Below, in pieces: positions 40,029 to 47,744 of a stretch of 64,000 nt of DNA (positions within the stretch are counted from its first letter, which is position 1; each line of letters opens with the position of its first letter). The translations under genes were made by a program, and so were the position numbers. This stretch comes from CAVQNQ01 sp963714205 (GTDB lineage: Bacteria > Acidobacteriota > Terriglobia > Bryobacterales > Bryobacteraceae): positions 310,001 through 374,000 of the forward strand of contig CAVQNQ010000004.1 of the NCBI GenBank assembly GCA_963714205.1, given 5' to 3'. Below the pieces are notes generated by a model. That model was not told where the DNA came from. It did no database searches and saw only the letters and a list, made by a program, of their open reading frames with translations.

Positions 40029-40037
40029 TGCTATACT
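40029..40037 (+). promoter_or_regulatory. Extended -10 box upstream of the JAMM-like gene
   Basis: TGCTATACT is a full extended -10 element ending 27 bases before the ATG at 40065. This gives a leader of about 20 bases, unlike the leaderless cases elsewhere. Confidence 0.45.
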
Positions 40038-40064
40038 CCGCGCATCGTCGCCCAGCGAACCGCC

Positions 40065-40586
40065 ATGCTCCGCTTCTGGTCGAGATGGTTTAAGCGCAAG
40101 AGTCCACTCCCGACGCTTCACGGGGTTTTGGAAGACGCCCGCAGGAGCGCGACCGTCAAGGACCGGAGCAAAACGCGGTTGGCGCAGCATTTGGATTGGG
40201 CTTGCCGCAAGATAGGGCACCTGGATGGAGAGGAAGCCCTGTGGATTTTGATACCCACGGATCGTATGCAAAGGGCAACCACGATTGACGCGATGTGGGG
40301 GTCGGTGAACCTCCCAGTCCGGCTTCCCGACCTCGTGGTTTACACTCCGACCAAGGAACAGATCCACGAGTTGCTACAGACCGCACTTCAATGCGAGTGG
40401 GTAATCCACACGCACAACCACCCTAGAGACGCTGGCCGAGGGCGTGTGGGTCAGCTCGGGGCAAGCCGCAGCGACTGCGCGTTTGCTCGTTCCTGGAGGA
40501 GACGACTTCCCGAAGTATCGGCCCGGCTGCGCTTCTTCGTCGTGCAGGGAAACGATTACGTCGAATACGAACCGTATCAAGAATGA
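40065..40586 (+). CDS. Putative JAB/JAMM-domain metalloprotein
   Basis: 173 residues. The segment EWVIHTHNHPRDAG (His117, His119, Pro120) followed by GASRSD (Ser134, Asp137) fits the JAMM zinc signature H-x-H-P...S-x-x-D, as in RadC-type HNHP proteins. However, 13 residues separate Pro120 from Ser134 where about 6-7 are usual. A preceding strand LWILIPTDRM could hold the JAMM glutamate (HLDGEEALW). If active it would be a zinc metallopeptidase or isopeptidase-like hydrolase. No ubiquitin-like or E1 gene is nearby. The call rests on the motif only; a small indel in the loop is possible. Confidence 0.5.
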   Translation: MLRFWSRWFKRKSPLPTLHGVLEDARRSATVKDRSKTRLAQHLDWACRKIGHLDGEEALWILIPTDRMQRATTIDAMWGSVNLPVRLPDLVVYTPTKEQIHELLQTALQCEWVIHTHNHPRDAGRGRVGQLGASRSDCAFARSWRRRLPEVSARLRFFVVQGNDYVEYEPYQE

Positions 40587-40618
40587 CAGCCCTCACCCGC
40601 CTTCGGGCGAATCGGCTG
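40587..40618 (+). terminator. Hairpin after the JAMM-like gene
   Basis: Outer arms CAGCC (40587-40591) and GGCTG (40614-40618) enclose an inner CGCC-TTCG-GGCG stem with a UUCG tetraloop. There is no T-run, so intrinsic termination is uncertain; it may simply protect the 3' end. Confidence 0.3.
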
Positions 40619-40692
40619 CGGAACCGCCATCTCCATGCTAAGGCCCCACCACCCTCCCTAACGCGCCGGAAGGCTCGCGCGAGCCGCGGCGC

Positions 40693-40698
40693 TACAAT
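40693..40698 (+). promoter_or_regulatory. -10 box abutting thiG
   Basis: TACAAT ends 5 bases before the thiG ATG, with no Shine-Dalgarno and no room for a TPP riboswitch in the transcript, which would start at or within the first codon. Confidence 0.45.
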
Positions 40699-40703
40699 GA
40701 AAC

Positions 40704-41483
40704 ATGACCGAAACGCTCCGCATTGCCGGCCGCGAATTCCGCTCGCGGCTCATCGTAGGAACGGGGAAATACCGCACTTTTCAGGAGATGCAGCGGTGCC
40801 ACGAAGCCACCGGGGCGGACATGGTGACGGTGGCGGTGCGTCGCGTGAATCTGACCGACCGGACCAAAGAGTCCCTCCTCGATTACATCGATCGCTCCAA
40901 GATCTTCATTCTCCCTAATACCGCTGGCTGCTACTCGGCCGACGAGGCGATTCGCACCGCCATGCTGGCCCGTGAAGTGGGACTTTCGAACTGGATCAAG
41001 CTCGAAGTCATCGGCGACGAGAAAACGCTCTTCCCCGATAACGCCGGCCTGCTCGAAGCCACCCGAGTGCTGGTGAAGGAAGGCTTCGTCGTGATGCCCT
41101 ACACCAATGACGACGTGGTAAACGCGCGCAAACTCATCGACGCCGGAGCCGCCGCGGTGATGCCGCTGGCCGCTCCGATCGGCTCCGGCATGGGCGTACA
41201 GAACCCCGCCAACCTGCGAATCATGCGCGAGATGATTACGGAGGTGCCGATGATCGTGGATGCCGGCGTGGGCACCGCGTCGGATGCCGCCGTCGCGATG
41301 GAGCTGGGCGCCGATGGCGTACTCATGAACACCGCCATCGCCTTGGCTGACGACGCCGGGAAGATGGCGCGCGCCATGAAGCTGGCGGTCGAAGCCGGCC
41401 GGCTGGCCTACGAAGCCGGGCGCATGCCCAGGAAGCTCTACGCCAGCGCCAGCAGTCCCTTGGCCGGGGTGGTCGGCAGCTAG
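40704..41483 (+). CDS. thiG: Thiazole synthase
   Basis: 259 residues, the normal length. ThiG is a TIM-barrel enzyme that joins 1-deoxyxylulose 5-phosphate, dehydroglycine and ThiS thiocarboxylate sulfur to make the thiamine thiazole. Visible motifs are FRSRLIVGTGKY, the active-site lysine strand NWIKLEVIGDEKTLFPD, MPLAAPIGSGMGVQNP and VDAGVGTASDAAVAMELGADG for phosphate binding. No thiS, thiH/thiO, thiE or thiF gene is within the window, so it stands alone. A -10 box abuts the start codon; no TPP riboswitch is present. The next gene also has its own -10 box. Confidence 0.96.
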   Translation: MTETLRIAGREFRSRLIVGTGKYRTFQEMQRCHEATGADMVTVAVRRVNLTDRTKESLLDYIDRSKIFILPNTAGCYSADEAIRTAMLAREVGLSNWIKLEVIGDEKTLFPDNAGLLEATRVLVKEGFVVMPYTNDDVVNARKLIDAGAAAVMPLAAPIGSGMGVQNPANLRIMREMITEVPMIVDAGVGTASDAAVAMELGADGVLMNTAIALADDAGKMARAMKLAVEAGRLAYEAGRMPRKLYASASSPLAGVVGS

Positions 41484-41489
41484 CCGCTG

Positions 41490-41495
41490 TATATT
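41490..41495 (+). promoter_or_regulatory. -10 box abutting the S9 peptidase gene
   Basis: TATATT, preceded directly by TG, ends 6 bases before the ATG at 41502. The expected transcription start coincides with the A of the ATG. Confidence 0.45.
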
Positions 41496-41501
41496 CAAGG
41501 C

Positions 41502-43550
41502 ATGCTTCGAACTCTCGGGGCGCTGGCGCTAGCCGCCGGCGCCCTGGCGCAAGCCCCGCCTTTCAGCCTCGACCAGGTGCTCGGCGCCGCTTTTCCCACC
41601 GAGCTGACCGCTGCGCCCTCGGGTGGCAGGGTGGCATGGGTCTCGAACGCGCGCGGCGTGCGCAATATCATGGTCGCGCAGGGGCCCGAATACCGGGCTG
41701 GCAGGATCACCGCCTACACCCAGGACGACGGCAGGGAACTGGGCCAGCTTGCATGGGCACCGGATGGCTCGGCCATCGTCTACGTGCGCGTGGATGGAGC
41801 CAACCGCGCGGGCGAGTATCCCAATCCGGCGCTCGACCCCAATGGCGCTGCTCAGGAGGTCTGGATCGCCACGCTCAATGGCACCGCGCCGCGCCCGATC
41901 GGCGAGGGCAGTTTGCCGGCCGTCTCGCCCAAGGGCGACCGCGTGGCTTTCATCCGCCATGGCCAACTCTGGCTCGCCCCGCTCGATGGCAAATCCGCGC
42001 CCGCCGAGGCCTTCAAGGCGCGCGGCACCTGCGGCCGCCCGGTCTGGTCGCCCGATGGCGCGCGCATCGCCTTCGAGAGCGACCGCGGCGATCATGCCTT
42101 CATCGGCGTGTACGAGGCTGCCGCCGGCTCGCTGCGCTATCTCGACCCCAGCACCGATTTCGATAGCCAGCCGGAGTGGTCGCCGGACAGCCGCAGCGTG
42201 GCCTTTCTGCGCATCCCCAGCACGGGCGAGCGCGAGCCGCGCGGCGCACGGCGCAGCGGGCCGCCGTGGTCCATCCGCGTGGCGGCGGCGGAGACCGGCG
42301 CTGGCCGCGAGATCTGGCGCGCGCACGAAGGCCCCGGCAGCGTCTTCCGCGAGGTGACCGCGCGCAACCAGTTGCTGTGGGCCGCCGATGGCCGCATCGT
42401 CTTCCCCTGGGAAGGCGATGGCTGGACGCATCTCTACTCGGTTTCCGCCCAGGGAGGAGATGCCACTCTGCTGACGCCCGGCACGTTCGAGGTGGAGGAC
42501 GTGACGCTACCGAACGGCGGGCGCGAGATCCTGTATAGCTCGAACCAGGGCGATATCGATCGCCGCCATCTCTGGATGGTCGCAGCAACTGGCGGCAGGC
42601 CCGCCGAGATTACCAGTGGGTGGGGCATCGAGTGGTCGCCGGTGTCCGCGGGCGGCGCGGTGGCGTTCCTAAGGTCTGACGCGCAGCACCCGGCCCATCC
42701 GGCGATTCGCATCGGCGCCGAAACCCGCGACCTGGATCCCGATGCCATCCCCGCCGATTTCCCGCTCGCCCATATGGTGATCCCGCAGCAGGTCGTTTTT
42801 TCGAGCGCCGATGGCCTCGCGATCCATGGCCAACTCTTCCTGCCGCCCAAGGGCGCGGGCACGCCCGACGCGCGCCATCCGGCGGTGGTCTTCTTCCATG
42901 GCGGATCGCGCCGCCAGATGCTGTTGGGCTGGAACTATATGTACTACTATTCGAATGCCTACGCGCTCAACCAATACCTGGCCAATAGCGGCTACGTGGT
43001 GCTGTCGGTGAATTACCGCGGCGGCATCGGCTATGGCCTGAATTTTCGCGAGGCCCTCGGCTATGGCCCATCGGGCGGCAGCGAATACAACGATGTGCAG
43101 GGCGCGGGCATCTACCTGCGCAGCCGCCCGGAGGTGGATCCCGCGCGCATCGCCGCCTGGGGCGGTTCCTATGGCGGCTACCTAACCGCGCTGGCGTTGG
43201 CGCGCGCCTCGGACCTGTACAAGGCCGGCGTGGATCTGCATGGCGTGCACAATTGGGCCACCGAGCTGGAAATTCCGCCCGGCGAGCCGGATTACCGCAT
43301 CGCGTTCGAATCGTCGCCCATGGCGTCGGTGGCCACGTGGCTCTCACCGGTGCTGCTGATCCAGGGCGATGACGACCGCAACGTGCACTTCAACCAGACC
43401 GTGGCGCTGGCCGCCGCTCTGCGGCGCCACAAGGTCGAGGTCGAGGAGTTGGTCTTCCCCGATGAAGTGCACGATTTTCTGCTCTACCGGAGCTGGCGGC
43501 GGGCCTACGAAGCCGCGGCGGATTTCCTGAACCGGCGCCTCTCGCCGTGA
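41502..43550 (+). CDS. Secreted S9-family (prolyl oligopeptidase-type) peptidase
   Basis: 682 residues with a signal peptide (MLRTLGALALAAGALAQ). An N-terminal beta-propeller built of WD40-like/TolB-type blades (LAWAPDGSAIVY, PVWSPDGARIAFES, PEWSPDSRSVAFL) covers the first two thirds. The C-terminal alpha/beta hydrolase domain has catalytic Ser in WGGSYGGYL, Asp in QGDDDRNV and His in DEVHDFLL. It should cleave peptides in the periplasm, probably dipeptidyl- or acylaminoacyl-peptidase-like; the exact specificity is unknown. It follows thiG by 18 bases but has its own -10 box. Confidence 0.93.
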   Translation: MLRTLGALALAAGALAQAPPFSLDQVLGAAFPTELTAAPSGGRVAWVSNARGVRNIMVAQGPEYRAGRITAYTQDDGRELGQLAWAPDGSAIVYVRVDGANRAGEYPNPALDPNGAAQEVWIATLNGTAPRPIGEGSLPAVSPKGDRVAFIRHGQLWLAPLDGKSAPAEAFKARGTCGRPVWSPDGARIAFESDRGDHAFIGVYEAAAGSLRYLDPSTDFDSQPEWSPDSRSVAFLRIPSTGEREPRGARRSGPPWSIRVAAAETGAGREIWRAHEGPGSVFREVTARNQLLWAADGRIVFPWEGDGWTHLYSVSAQGGDATLLTPGTFEVEDVTLPNGGREILYSSNQGDIDRRHLWMVAATGGRPAEITSGWGIEWSPVSAGGAVAFLRSDAQHPAHPAIRIGAETRDLDPDAIPADFPLAHMVIPQQVVFSSADGLAIHGQLFLPPKGAGTPDARHPAVVFFHGGSRRQMLLGWNYMYYYSNAYALNQYLANSGYVVLSVNYRGGIGYGLNFREALGYGPSGGSEYNDVQGAGIYLRSRPEVDPARIAAWGGSYGGYLTALALARASDLYKAGVDLHGVHNWATELEIPPGEPDYRIAFESSPMASVATWLSPVLLIQGDDDRNVHFNQTVALAAALRRHKVEVEELVFPDEVHDFLLYRSWRRAYEAAADFLNRRLSP

Positions 43551-43655
43551 TCAAAACTGTGGAATTCCTCCATAAGCGATAGATTCCGGGCAGGTTTGGG
43601 AAGCCGCTGGGGGGTGAGGTGCATCTTGTTAACTGAGAGGTCCCCGCTCCCATAC

Positions 43656-44534
43656 ATGCGCGCATACATCGAACTGACGAAGCCACGGATTACGTGGCTG
43701 ATCCTCATGAGTACGGGGATCGGGTACTTCTTCGGCTTGCCGGGCGGCGTCACGTGGCTCGAATTTCTACGGAACGTTCCCTACTTCGCGCTGTTTCACA
43801 CCATCCTGGGGACCGGGCTGATCGCCTCCGGCACGGCGGCGCTGAACCAGTGGTACGAGCGGGAAGCGGATCGGCACATGCGGCGGACCGCGCGCCGCCC
43901 TCTGCCGGAAGGCCGGCTATCATCGGGACGCGCGCTGGCATTCGGGGTGGCGCTTTCGGTGGCTGGTTTTCTGGAGCTGTGGTTGGGAGTGAACCTGCTG
44001 GCGGCGGCCATTGGGGCCTTCACGCTGGCCAGCTACCTGTTCCTCTACACGCCCCTGAAACAGCGGACGTGGTGGTCCACCACCATCGGCGCGGTGCCGG
44101 GAGCTATGCCGCCGGTGATCGGCTATGCCGCGGCGGCGGGGACTTTGCGGGCGGAGGCTTGGGTGCTGGCGGCCGTGCTGTTCCTCTGGCAATTCCCGCA
44201 TTTCTACTCGATCGCCTGGATGTACAAGGAAGATTACGCGCGCGCCGGCATCCGTATGCTGCCGGTCGTGGAGCCGGACTGCCGCTCGACGGCGCGCCAG
44301 ATCGTGCTCTACGGGCTGGCTCTCATCCCCGTCAGCCTGGCGCCGGGGATCCTGGGGATGTCGGGGCGCATCTATGTGATAGGGGCATCGCTGCTGGGTA
44401 TTTGGTTCCTCCACGCGGGCATCCGGGTGGCGCTTGAGCGCACGATAGTCCGCGCGCGCGGGGTGCTGATGGCCTCGGTCGTCTACCTTCCGCTACTCTA
44501 TGGATTGATGCTCTTCGATAGGCCTGGTCTGTGA
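43656..44534 (+). CDS. ctaB: Protoheme IX farnesyltransferase
   Basis: 292 residues with about eight or nine transmembrane helices. NQWYEREADRHMRRTARRPL is the first aspartate-rich UbiA-type prenyl-diphosphate-binding loop. IAWMYKEDYARAGIRMLP is the second conserved loop. It converts haem B to haem O for cytochrome oxidases. The start is taken as the ATG at 43656; an in-frame reading further upstream is less family-like and no strong ribosome binding site is seen. Its stop overlaps the GTG of the ABC ATPase gene (GTGA). It heads the cytochrome-oxidase assembly operon. Also named cyoE. Confidence 0.95.
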   Translation: MRAYIELTKPRITWLILMSTGIGYFFGLPGGVTWLEFLRNVPYFALFHTILGTGLIASGTAALNQWYEREADRHMRRTARRPLPEGRLSSGRALAFGVALSVAGFLELWLGVNLLAAAIGAFTLASYLFLYTPLKQRTWWSTTIGAVPGAMPPVIGYAAAAGTLRAEAWVLAAVLFLWQFPHFYSIAWMYKEDYARAGIRMLPVVEPDCRSTARQIVLYGLALIPVSLAPGILGMSGRIYVIGASLLGIWFLHAGIRVALERTIVRARGVLMASVVYLPLLYGLMLFDRPGL

Positions 44535-45439
44535 TCCAAGTCGAAAACCTGACTCATCGTTATGGCGGCCGGACGGCGCTCGCGGGCGTAAGCTTCGAGG
44601 TGCGCAAGGGCGAGATTTTCGGGCTGCTGGGACCCAACGGGGGCGGCAAATCCACGCTGTTCCGCATCCTCTCGACCATGATGGTGCCCACCGGCGGGCG
44701 CGCGGCCATCGCCGGGCACGATGTGATGAAGGAAGCCGCCGCGGTGCGCCGCCAGGTGGGCGTGGTCTTCCAGACGCAGAGCCTGGATAAGGCGCTGACC
44801 GTGGATGAGAACCTGCGCGCGCAGGGCCATTTGCACGGGCTGAGCGGCGCGCTCCTCACCGAGCGCATCGAGCGGGCGGTCGAGCGCCTGGGACTGGCGG
44901 ACCGGCGCAAGGACCTGGTGGAGACGCTCTCGGGCGGCCTGCGGCGGCGCGTAGAAATCGCCAAGGCCCTCCTGCACCGGCCGCTGGTGCTGCTGATGGA
45001 CGAAGCCTCCACGGGTCTCGACCCGGCCGCGCGGCGCGATCTCTCGCGGCACGTAGAGAACCTGCGTGATAAAGAAGGCGTCACCATTTTGCTGACTTCT
45101 CACATCCTCGAAGAGGCCGACCGCTGCGACCGCCTGGCTCTGTTGCACCAAGGCGCCGTGGTGGCGGAGGGCAGCCCGGGCGAACTGCGTTCGCGCATCG
45201 GCGGCGACGTGGTGGTGCTGGAGAGCGACGAGGCCGATTCGCTGGCTGAACGCATCGGGCAGCGCTTCGGAGTGCCTGCTGCGGTGGTGGACGGGCGGGT
45301 GCGCGTCGAGATCGCCAACGGCCATCGCTTCATTGCCGAAGTGGTGGAGGCCTTTCCGGGGGCGGTGGAATCGGTGGGGCTGCACAAGCCCACGCTGGAA
45401 GACGTTTTCGTGCGGGAAACGGGGGCGGTCCTTGAGTAG
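44531..45439 (+). CDS. ABC transporter ATPase in the ctaB operon
   Basis: 302 residues from a GTG overlapping the ctaB stop. Walker A is GPNGGGKST (the usual Ala is Gly), the signature is LSGGLRRRVEI, Walker B is LVLLMDEASTG, and the switch His is in TSHILEEAD. The C-terminal extension is of the CcmA/NosF/DrrA type. In this operon it probably drives the ABC-2 permease encoded next. Given ctaB, SCO and DUF420 as neighbours, export or handling of haem, copper or another oxidase assembly factor is a reasonable but unproven role. Confidence 0.93.
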   Translation: MIQVENLTHRYGGRTALAGVSFEVRKGEIFGLLGPNGGGKSTLFRILSTMMVPTGGRAAIAGHDVMKEAAAVRRQVGVVFQTQSLDKALTVDENLRAQGHLHGLSGALLTERIERAVERLGLADRRKDLVETLSGGLRRRVEIAKALLHRPLVLLMDEASTGLDPAARRDLSRHVENLRDKEGVTILLTSHILEEADRCDRLALLHQGAVVAEGSPGELRSRIGGDVVVLESDEADSLAERIGQRFGVPAAVVDGRVRVEIANGHRFIAEVVEAFPGAVESVGLHKPTLEDVFVRETGAVLE

Positions 45440-46172
45440 CTTTCTTTTACCGGCGGCCACGCTGTGGCAACGCGAGCTGGTGCGCTTCTGGCGCCAGAAG
45501 AGCCGGGTGCTGGGCGTGGTGGCCTCTCCCTTGGTCTTCTGGCTGTTGATCGGCTACGGCTCGAACGACCTGGCGCGCTTTTATTCCGGCGCGCTGGTGC
45601 TCACGGTGATGTTTTCGGCGATCTTCTCGACCATCTCGATCATCGAGGACCGCCGCGAGGGCTTTCTGCTCTCGATGCTGGTTTCGCCCGCGCCGCGCAC
45701 CAGCATGGTGCTAGGCAAGATTCTAGGATCCGCCACGCTGGCCTGGATCCAGGGATTGATTTTCCTGGCCTTCGCGCCGCTGGCGGGAGTCTCCATTCGG
45801 CCGTTGGAGCTCCTGGTGGTGGCCGCCGCCATTCTGCTGATTTCCTTCACGCTCACCGGGCTCGGTTTCGTAATCGCGTGGCGCATGGAATCGACTTCCG
45901 GCTTTCATGCCATCATGAACCTCCTGCTGGTGCCCATGTGGATGGTCTCGGGATCGCTGTTCCCCATGGCCACCGCGCACGGATGGGTGAAGGCCATCAT
46001 GTGGATCAACCCGCTGACTTATTCGATCGCCCTGCTGAACCACACCCTGCGGCTGCCCAATGCCGCGCCGGGCGCGCTGGCCAGCCTGGTGGTGACGGCA
46101 GCCTTCGGGCTGGTGCTGCTGGCGGCCTCCGGCCTGATGGCGGCGCAGAAAGCCACCCACAGCGCGGCATGA
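45432..46172 (+). CDS. ABC-2 permease in the ctaB operon
   Basis: 246 residues from a TTG at 45432 that overlaps the ATPase gene by 8 bases; no ATG or GTG is available before the first transmembrane helix. Six hydrophobic segments are seen (VVASPLVFWLLIGYG, ALVLTVMFSAIFSTISII and so on), with the ABC-2 mark EDRREGFLLSMLVSPAPR. It forms the membrane part of the transporter with the preceding ATPase. Its stop overlaps the SCO gene start (ATGA). The unusual start codon may reduce its translation relative to the ATPase. Confidence 0.85.
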   Translation: MSSFLLPAATLWQRELVRFWRQKSRVLGVVASPLVFWLLIGYGSNDLARFYSGALVLTVMFSAIFSTISIIEDRREGFLLSMLVSPAPRTSMVLGKILGSATLAWIQGLIFLAFAPLAGVSIRPLELLVVAAAILLISFTLTGLGFVIAWRMESTSGFHAIMNLLLVPMWMVSGSLFPMATAHGWVKAIMWINPLTYSIALLNHTLRLPNAAPGALASLVVTAAFGLVLLAASGLMAAQKATHSAA

Positions 46173-46735
46173 GAGCGAAATCGGCGGTTCTGGCGGCGCT
46201 GGCGAGCCTGCTGCTTCTGGCGGGTTGCGCGCGGCGCCAGCCGCTGCCCATACTGGGCCAAGTGCCCGATTTCCAACTCACTTCGCAATCCGGCCGGCCG
46301 TTCGACAGCCGCTCCCTCGAAGGGCACGTCTGGGTGGCCGACTTCATCTACACCACTTGCCCCGGTCCTTGCCCCATGATGAGTTCCCAGATGAGCCGGG
46401 TGCAGGCGCGAACCGCCCGGCCAGGGGGTGTCGCGATGGTCTCCTTCACCGTGGATCCGGTCCACGATACGCCCGCGGTGCTGGCGGCCTACGCCCGCCA
46501 TTTTAGGGCCGATCCGGCGCGCTGGCACTTTCTCACCGGCCCTCAGGCCGCCCTCAACGATCTGGGATTGCACGCCTTCCACCTCAATGCCGTGGATGGC
46601 AGCCTGGAGCACAGCACACGCTTCGTGCTGGTGGACCGGCAGGGGCGCATCCGCGGTTATTATCTCAGCTCGGAGGAGGATTTCCTGGGACGCCTGGTCC
46701 AGGACATCGCCAGGTTGGAGCGGGAGAACTCATGA
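46169..46735 (+). CDS. SCO1/SenC-family copper chaperone lipoprotein
   Basis: 188 residues. A lipobox (LLLLAGC, Cys20) marks it as a lipoprotein. The thioredoxin-like SCO domain has the copper-binding CPGPC (Cys64 and Cys68) in TTCPGPCPMMS and the third ligand histidine in LEHSTRFVLV. SCO proteins deliver copper to, or reduce the cysteines of, the CuA site of cytochrome c oxidase subunit II. All ligands are present, so it is likely functional. It overlaps both neighbours by ATGA, fixing it in the operon. Confidence 0.94.
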   Translation: MRAKSAVLAALASLLLLAGCARRQPLPILGQVPDFQLTSQSGRPFDSRSLEGHVWVADFIYTTCPGPCPMMSSQMSRVQARTARPGGVAMVSFTVDPVHDTPAVLAAYARHFRADPARWHFLTGPQAALNDLGLHAFHLNAVDGSLEHSTRFVLVDRQGRIRGYYLSSEEDFLGRLVQDIARLERENS

Positions 46736-47142
46736 CCGCGATTCTGCCCACCATCAATGCTGCGCTCAACGCCACTTCCGCCCTGCTGCTGGTGTGGGGC
46801 TACCGGCTGATCCACCGCAAGCGCATTGCGACTCACCGGCGCGTGATGACCGCCGCTTTCACGATCTCCTGCCTGTTTCTGGTCGGCTATCTGGTACACC
46901 ACGCGATTGTGGGAGTGGTGCGCTTCCCGCACACCGGCGCCCTCCGGACGCTCTACCTGACGATTCTTGGGACGCACACGGTGCTGGCCGCCACGGTCCC
47001 GGTGCTGGCCGTTATCACGCTGCGCCAAGGCTTGGCGAAGCGCTACGACCGCCATCGCCGGATCGCGCGCTGGACTCTGCCCATCTGGCTCTACGTCAGC
47101 GTGACCGGCGTGGTGGTTTATGCGATGTTGTACCACCTCTGA
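46732..47142 (+). CDS. DUF420 membrane protein
   Basis: 136 residues with four transmembrane helices. It belongs to the DUF420 family (YozB-like) by segments such as LPTINAALNATSALLLVWGY and HRRVMTAAFTISCLFLVGYL, with conserved histidines in HRRVMT, HHAIVG and DRHRRIARWT. Genes of this family frequently sit beside cytochrome oxidase genes, and a role in its assembly is suspected. It is the last gene of the ctaB operon, overlapping the SCO gene by ATGA. A 38-bp gap and a new promoter follow. Confidence 0.9.
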   Translation: MTAILPTINAALNATSALLLVWGYRLIHRKRIATHRRVMTAAFTISCLFLVGYLVHHAIVGVVRFPHTGALRTLYLTILGTHTVLAATVPVLAVITLRQGLAKRYDRHRRIARWTLPIWLYVSVTGVVVYAMLYHL

Positions 47143-47150
47143 CGGTCCCT

Positions 47151-47159
47151 TGCTATGCT
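47151..47159 (+). promoter_or_regulatory. Extended -10 box upstream of the PfpI paralogue
   Basis: TGCTATGCT resembles the extended -10 element seen elsewhere in the window. It would start transcription about 15 bases before the ATG at 47181, leaving room for the GGAGG ribosome binding site. Confidence 0.35.
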
Positions 47160-47180
47160 GGCCATGAAGCGGAGGCTCTG

Positions 47181-47729
47181 ATGAGCCGTAAAGTTCTGAT
47201 TCTTACTGGAGACGGCGGGGACAGCTACGAGGCTTTGTATGCCTGCCAGCGTTTTGCCGAGGCCCGTTGGGAACCGGTGGTGGCCGCCCCTTCGCGGCGG
47301 CGCCTGCACACCGTGTCATTCGACCAGGAGCCGGGTTGGGAAACCTACATCGAACGCCCCGGCTTCTGCCTGGATGCCGACGTGGCCATCACGGCGGTGG
47401 CGGCCAAGGAGTTCGCGGCCATCATGATTCTGGGCGGTCGGGCTCCCGAGTACCTGCGCAACAACGCCAGCGTCCTCTCGCTGGTTTCGGAATTCCAGGC
47501 GCAGAGCAAGTGTATCTGTGCCATCGGCCATGGGATTCAAATCCTTACAGCCGCGGATTTACTCAAAGGCCGGACTGTAACGTGCCACCCCCACGTTCGT
47601 GTGGAAGTGGATCGCTGTGGGGCGATCTACAGCGCCAAACCCGCCGTGCGCGACGGTAAGCTGGTTACGGCCCAAGGCTGGAAGGCGCATCCGGAGTTCT
47701 ATCGCGAGATCTTCGCGGCGCTGGAATAG
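47181..47729 (+). CDS. DJ-1/PfpI-fold protein lacking the nucleophile cysteine
   Basis: 182 residues from the ATG at 47181, with GGAGG 5 bases upstream. The fold is DJ-1/PfpI, with ILGGRAPEYLRNN like its paralogue at 37499-38089. At the nucleophile elbow, however, the sequence is CAIGHGIQIL: Gly116 replaces the cysteine before the conserved His117. Cysteines nearby (Cys111, Cys113) are not at the right place. A peptidase or glyoxalase reaction using that cysteine is therefore not expected; a binding or regulatory role is more likely. It converges with the pseudokinase genes. Confidence 0.85.
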   Translation: MSRKVLILTGDGGDSYEALYACQRFAEARWEPVVAAPSRRRLHTVSFDQEPGWETYIERPGFCLDADVAITAVAAKEFAAIMILGGRAPEYLRNNASVLSLVSEFQAQSKCICAIGHGIQILTAADLLKGRTVTCHPHVRVEVDRCGAIYSAKPAVRDGKLVTAQGWKAHPEFYREIFAALE

Positions 47730-47744
47730 CGGCCTGCCTGGGCG

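Noticed and set aside
40587..40703. TPP riboswitch before thiG
   Set aside because: No CUGAGA-type conserved core was found and the -10 box abuts the ATG, leaving no transcribed leader.
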